Source of the DNA: Lewinellaceae bacterium
GTDB lineage: Bacteria; Bacteroidota; Bacteroidia; Chitinophagales; Saprospiraceae
DNA length: 33,544 nucleotides
Assembly: GCA_947476195.1 (NCBI GenBank)
Contig: CANJPT010000048.1
Location: forward strand, 1-33,544
Direction of reading: 5' to 3'
Shown: piece after piece, positions 30,833-33,544 of the stretch
How positions within the stretch are numbered: position 1 is the first letter of the stretch
How the letters are laid out: every line of letters starts with the position of its first letter
The notes under the pieces: generated by a model
What the model was told of the DNA's origin: nothing
The model's input: the letters and a program-made list of their open reading frames with translations, nothing else
The model's database searches: none
Position numbers and translations under genes: made by a program

Positions 30833-31603
30833 TCAATATTGCAATTTTTTCCAACGCTTGATACGGTGCAACCCTGCACGCATCAGCACCCAAATATGTG
30901 CTAAAAGCGTAGGGAAAAAACCAAAATGGTAGCGCATCACCTCAAAGCGGTTGCGCAGGCTTTGCTGGTGGCGTTTTTTGGATAGCCCACCCATAAGGTA
31001 ATTGGTCACAATACCCCCGACATGTATGTTTTCCGGACTTTTTTTGAGGATCTCTATGCACCAGTCATAATCCGCGCATAATTCAGCGGTTTCGCGATAC
31101 GCTGGCGCAAGCGAACGGCGTGGCACAAAAGACTGGTGTACAACCAACATCCCGCCGAGGTAGTTTTTCCAGTTTAACTGGGTCGGACAATGGCGTGTGC
31201 TGAGTTCGCTCATCGTCCCCTGTGGCATTCGGGCATCGTTCACGAGCATTGTTTCACCGTATAAAACCCCTGTTTGGGGCCTGATATGCGCAGCCATTTG
31301 CTCCAGGGTATCCGGCGCATATAACCAGTCACCCGCATTTAGAAACTGCACAAAATCGCCGCTTGCAATGCGCAGACCCTTGTTCATAGCATCGTATAAA
31401 CCGCGGTCTGGCTCGGAAATCCAATGCAGGTGGGGTATTTTGGCAGCATATTCCTGAATTATTTCTAAAGAGCCATCCTTCGAAGCACCATCCACCACAA
31501 TATATTCGATATCCGGGTAGGTTTGACGCAACACACTCTCCATGGTTCCAGCCAGGAGTGCTTCGCCGTTGTAAACTACTGTGATGATGGAGAAGGTCGG
31601 CAT
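30833..31603 (-). CDS. Glycosyltransferase family 2 (WcaA-like)
   Basis: A 256-residue cytoplasmic, membrane-associated glycosyltransferase that uses a nucleotide sugar to extend surface polysaccharide. The GT-A fold starts FSIITVVYNGEALLAGTMESVLRQTYPDIEY; the nucleotide site is VVDGASKDGS (36-45), and SEPDRGLYDAMNKGL and FLNAGDWLY (the DxD-like position reads AGD) are typical of this group. The C-terminus ends in a basic amphipathic stretch (MRAGLHRIKRWKK) that may touch the membrane. It is alone on this strand, with no polysaccharide cluster visible, so its acceptor is unknown. Confidence 0.9.
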   Translation of the reverse strand: MPTFSIITVVYNGEALLAGTMESVLRQTYPDIEYIVVDGASKDGSLEIIQEYAAKIPHLHWISEPDRGLYDAMNKGLRIASGDFVQFLNAGDWLYAPDTLEQMAAHIRPQTGVLYGETMLVNDARMPQGTMSELSTRHCPTQLNWKNYLGGMLVVHQSFVPRRSLAPAYRETAELCADYDWCIEILKKSPENIHVGGIVTNYLMGGLSKKRHQQSLRNRFEVMRYHFGFFPTLLAHIWVLMRAGLHRIKRWKKLQY

Positions 31604-31797
31604 AAGAGGTTGGAATTTGCTAATTTATGAATTACCTTTTTAGAAACACAGATGACATTACCCGTTTACAGCTAAAATAAACCAATCCTGTCTATACGTG
31701 CTTGATAAAATCGCCCCGTCCCCAAAACGAAGATAAGATTTTTGAAGCGCAAATGTAAGAATGACCAACCTTTGCAAGCCCGAACTTATACTATATC

Positions 31798-33450
31798 ATG
31801 CAAAAGCTACTTTACACCCTGATTTTTGTCCTCCTGTGCTTACCTGCTTTTTCTCAAAAGATCAACAAGTATTGGGTTGAATTCAAGGACAAAGATAATT
31901 CTCCTTATTGTACTTGCCGGCCAGCAGAATTTCTGTCCGCGCGGGCACTCGAACGTCGTGCACGAGCCAGCATTCCAATAGTAGAAAACGACCTGCCTGT
32001 CAGCCCGAATTACCTTCGCCAATTGACCGCCAAAGGCGTGCAAATCCATAATACCTCGCATTGGCTAAATGCCGCTGCTGTCATGGCCGACTCTACCTCC
32101 GCCAAAAGCCTGGAAACCCTGGCATTTGTAAAAACGGTGCGCTACCTCGGGCCACACCTCAAATACCGAAACCAACCCAACCGACCAGTCAAAAAACGCA
32201 CACCCTTAATCACAGACCCCGCCATTCAAGGCGATGACATATCGATCTGGGGATACGCCGGAGAACAAAATCAACTGCTGGGCATTCCTGTACTTCAACT
32301 CGCCGGACACCGTGGAGCAGGCATCTGGGTGGCCGTGATGGACGGTGGATTCGCCAATGCAGATACTATTCCGATGTTTGACAGCATTGGGCTCCAGGGA
32401 CGACTCATTCCTGGCTGGGACTTTGTAGAACGCGACGCTGGCGTATTTGAGGCCGCCCAACATGGCACCTCTGTCCTTTCCGTCATGGCCTCAAATCTAC
32501 CTAAATATTTTGTAGGAACGGCACCGGATGCGACCTATTTTTTGATCAAAACGGAAGATACAGGTGGCGAATATCCCATTGAAGAGATCAACTGGATTGC
32601 AGGAGCTGAATGGGCAGATAGTATCGGAATAGACATCATTAATGCATCTCTGGGCTATACCAGTTTTAATGACAATACCTTAAGCCATACCTACCCGGAA
32701 CTCAATGGCCGTACAGCCATCGGTTCTCGTGGTGCGAGTATTGCTGCCACCAAAGGTATGATCATTTGCAATAGCGCCGGGAATGAGGGCGGTGGAGCCT
32801 GGCATTATATGGGTGTTCCTGCCGATGCGACTGGAATTCTGGCCGTAGGTGCTGTAAGTGCAGACGGGAAACGCGCGTCATTCAGTTCCTTTGGCCCTAC
32901 TTCAGACGGACGGATCAAGCCGGAATTAGTAGCTCCTGGTGATAATATTGTGGTTGCTGGCAATGTTGGGATTGCTCTGGGGCTCGCTAGTGGCACTTCA
33001 CTGGCCTCTCCCATGCTTGCGGGTGCATTGGCTTCTTTATGGAGTGCATTCCCCAAAAAGACGGCTTCTGAGGTGCTCGATGCCGTTTTTTCTTCTGCCG
33101 ACCAGGCTGAAAGACCCGACAACGGGCGCGGTTACGGCCTTCCTGATATGACTGAAGCCTGGATCCAACTGGGTGAAATGTCTATCGGTAACGGAGGACT
33201 TTTTAGTTTCGATCGAACTGGTAATGAACTGATTTTCAGCTTCAGCACTGACGTCTATTACCCCGGCGATCTGGTGGAACTGCGCAATGATTTAGGGCAA
33301 AAAATTGCTGGTATCTTAGCTGTTTTTGTCCAGAACAAAATTTCAACCCTGACAATCAGGGGCCTGGTGGAAGTACCACCAGGGCATTATCAGATCGTGC
33401 TGTCTAATAAACAGGGGGTGAAACGGCTGGGGACAGCAATTTGGCGTTAG
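31798..33450 (+). CDS. S8 (subtilisin-family) serine peptidase with T9SS-like C-terminal tail
   Basis: A 550-residue secreted protease. Residues 1-19 are a signal peptide (ending LPAFSQ). About 20-125 are a propeptide-like region typical of Bacteroidota S8 proteases (YWVEFKDKDNSPY, LERRARASIP, HWLNAAAV). The catalytic domain has Asp182 (VAVMDGG), His222 (QHGTSV), the oxyanion Asn329 (NSAGNEG) and Ser401 (SGTSLASPM), so it should be active. The last about 85 residues (VELRNDLGQKI... VPPGHYQIVLSNKQGVKRLGTAIW) look like a divergent type A T9SS sorting domain, which would place it outside the cell or on its surface. A -7-like AACCTTTG with a TTG 22 bases before lies upstream. Substrate unknown. 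Confidence 0.9.
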   Translation: MQKLLYTLIFVLLCLPAFSQKINKYWVEFKDKDNSPYCTCRPAEFLSARALERRARASIPIVENDLPVSPNYLRQLTAKGVQIHNTSHWLNAAAVMADSTSAKSLETLAFVKTVRYLGPHLKYRNQPNRPVKKRTPLITDPAIQGDDISIWGYAGEQNQLLGIPVLQLAGHRGAGIWVAVMDGGFANADTIPMFDSIGLQGRLIPGWDFVERDAGVFEAAQHGTSVLSVMASNLPKYFVGTAPDATYFLIKTEDTGGEYPIEEINWIAGAEWADSIGIDIINASLGYTSFNDNTLSHTYPELNGRTAIGSRGASIAATKGMIICNSAGNEGGGAWHYMGVPADATGILAVGAVSADGKRASFSSFGPTSDGRIKPELVAPGDNIVVAGNVGIALGLASGTSLASPMLAGALASLWSAFPKKTASEVLDAVFSSADQAERPDNGRGYGLPDMTEAWIQLGEMSIGNGGLFSFDRTGNELIFSFSTDVYYPGDLVELRNDLGQKIAGILAVFVQNKISTLTIRGLVEVPPGHYQIVLSNKQGVKRLGTAIWR

Positions 33451-33471
33451 CAATCCCAAATTTTGAATTCG

Positions 33472-33544
33472 ACCTCGAAGAGGTTAAACATTGGTAGATG
33501 TTATGATGAAGCACAAGAACCTCGGAGAGGTTAAACATTGGTAG
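33472..33544. repeat. Two copies of a 26-bp palindrome-containing repeat, cut by the window edge
   Basis: The unit ACCTCGnAGAGGTTAAACATTGGTAG (33472-33497 and 33519-33544) recurs with one mismatch, separated by 21 bases (47-base period). Each unit contains ACCTC-GAGGT as a five-base-pair stem around GAA or GGA. More copies may lie to the right. The spacer is too short and only one is visible, so this is not a CRISPR array. Confidence 0.6.

Noticed and set aside
33472-33544. Possible CRISPR array
   Set aside because: Only two units, a 21-base spacer and no cas genes; the palindromic unit fits a dispersed repeat better.

Overview
The window looks like a chromosomal segment of a Bacteroidota bacterium, most likely of the Saprospiraceae/Chitinophagia kind. 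The signs are a TonB-dependent receptor paired with a DUF4249 lipoprotein, a giant SprB-repeat protein with a gliding-motility (type IX secretion, T9SS) C-terminal domain, an S8 peptidase with a T9SS-like tail, paired DUF4252 proteins behind an ECF sigma factor, and several start-proximal boxes resembling the Bacteroidetes -7 element TAnnTTTG. I see no rRNA, tRNA, CRISPR array, transposase or prophage. Thirty protein genes are supported.

Layout. 1-2300: a terminator from an upstream gene, then coaX (type III pantothenate kinase) and an outer-membrane protein. 2427-5990: a menaquinone (futalosine pathway) cluster, mqnE - histidine phosphatase - mqnA, followed by an MBL-fold hydrolase. 6134-6469 (-): a small AntA/AntB antirepressor-like protein with its own promoter and a palindrome at the -33 region. 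6802-10095: TonB-dependent receptor plus DUF4249 lipoprotein, a putative uptake pair. 10337-12851 (-): ECF sigma factor, anti-sigma-like membrane protein and two secreted DUF4252 proteins. 13033-14654: a four-helix membrane protein and a two-OmpA-domain protein. 14696-19217: RluA pseudouridine synthase, lipid kinase, SUI1 factor, a binding-protein-fold lipoprotein and a TrmH-type RNA methyltransferase, tightly packed with overlaps. 19284-22152: a membrane-anchored glycosyltransferase, inorganic pyrophosphatase and a GNAT/FemAB-like acyltransferase, closed by a strong bidirectional terminator. 22256-26932 (-): the 1558-residue SprB-repeat surface protein. 27266-28501 (-): hutI. 28639-33450: a lipoprotein, a CBS-domain protein with terminator, an SRPBCC protein, a second glycosyltransferase (-) and the S8 peptidase. 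The window ends inside a short-repeat cluster.

Most genes are housekeeping or typical Bacteroidota envelope genes. The most unusual structures are (i) a 91-bp MITE-like element at 30214-30304 with 18-bp terminal inverted repeats and an exact 9-bp target duplication, (ii) the stand-alone antirepressor-like gene with an operator-like palindrome, (iii) the sigma/anti-sigma/double-DUF4252 cassette, whose output is unknown, and (iv) the repeat pair at the right edge. I did not find convincing evidence of a wholly new multi-gene system; the DUF4252 cassette is the closest candidate.
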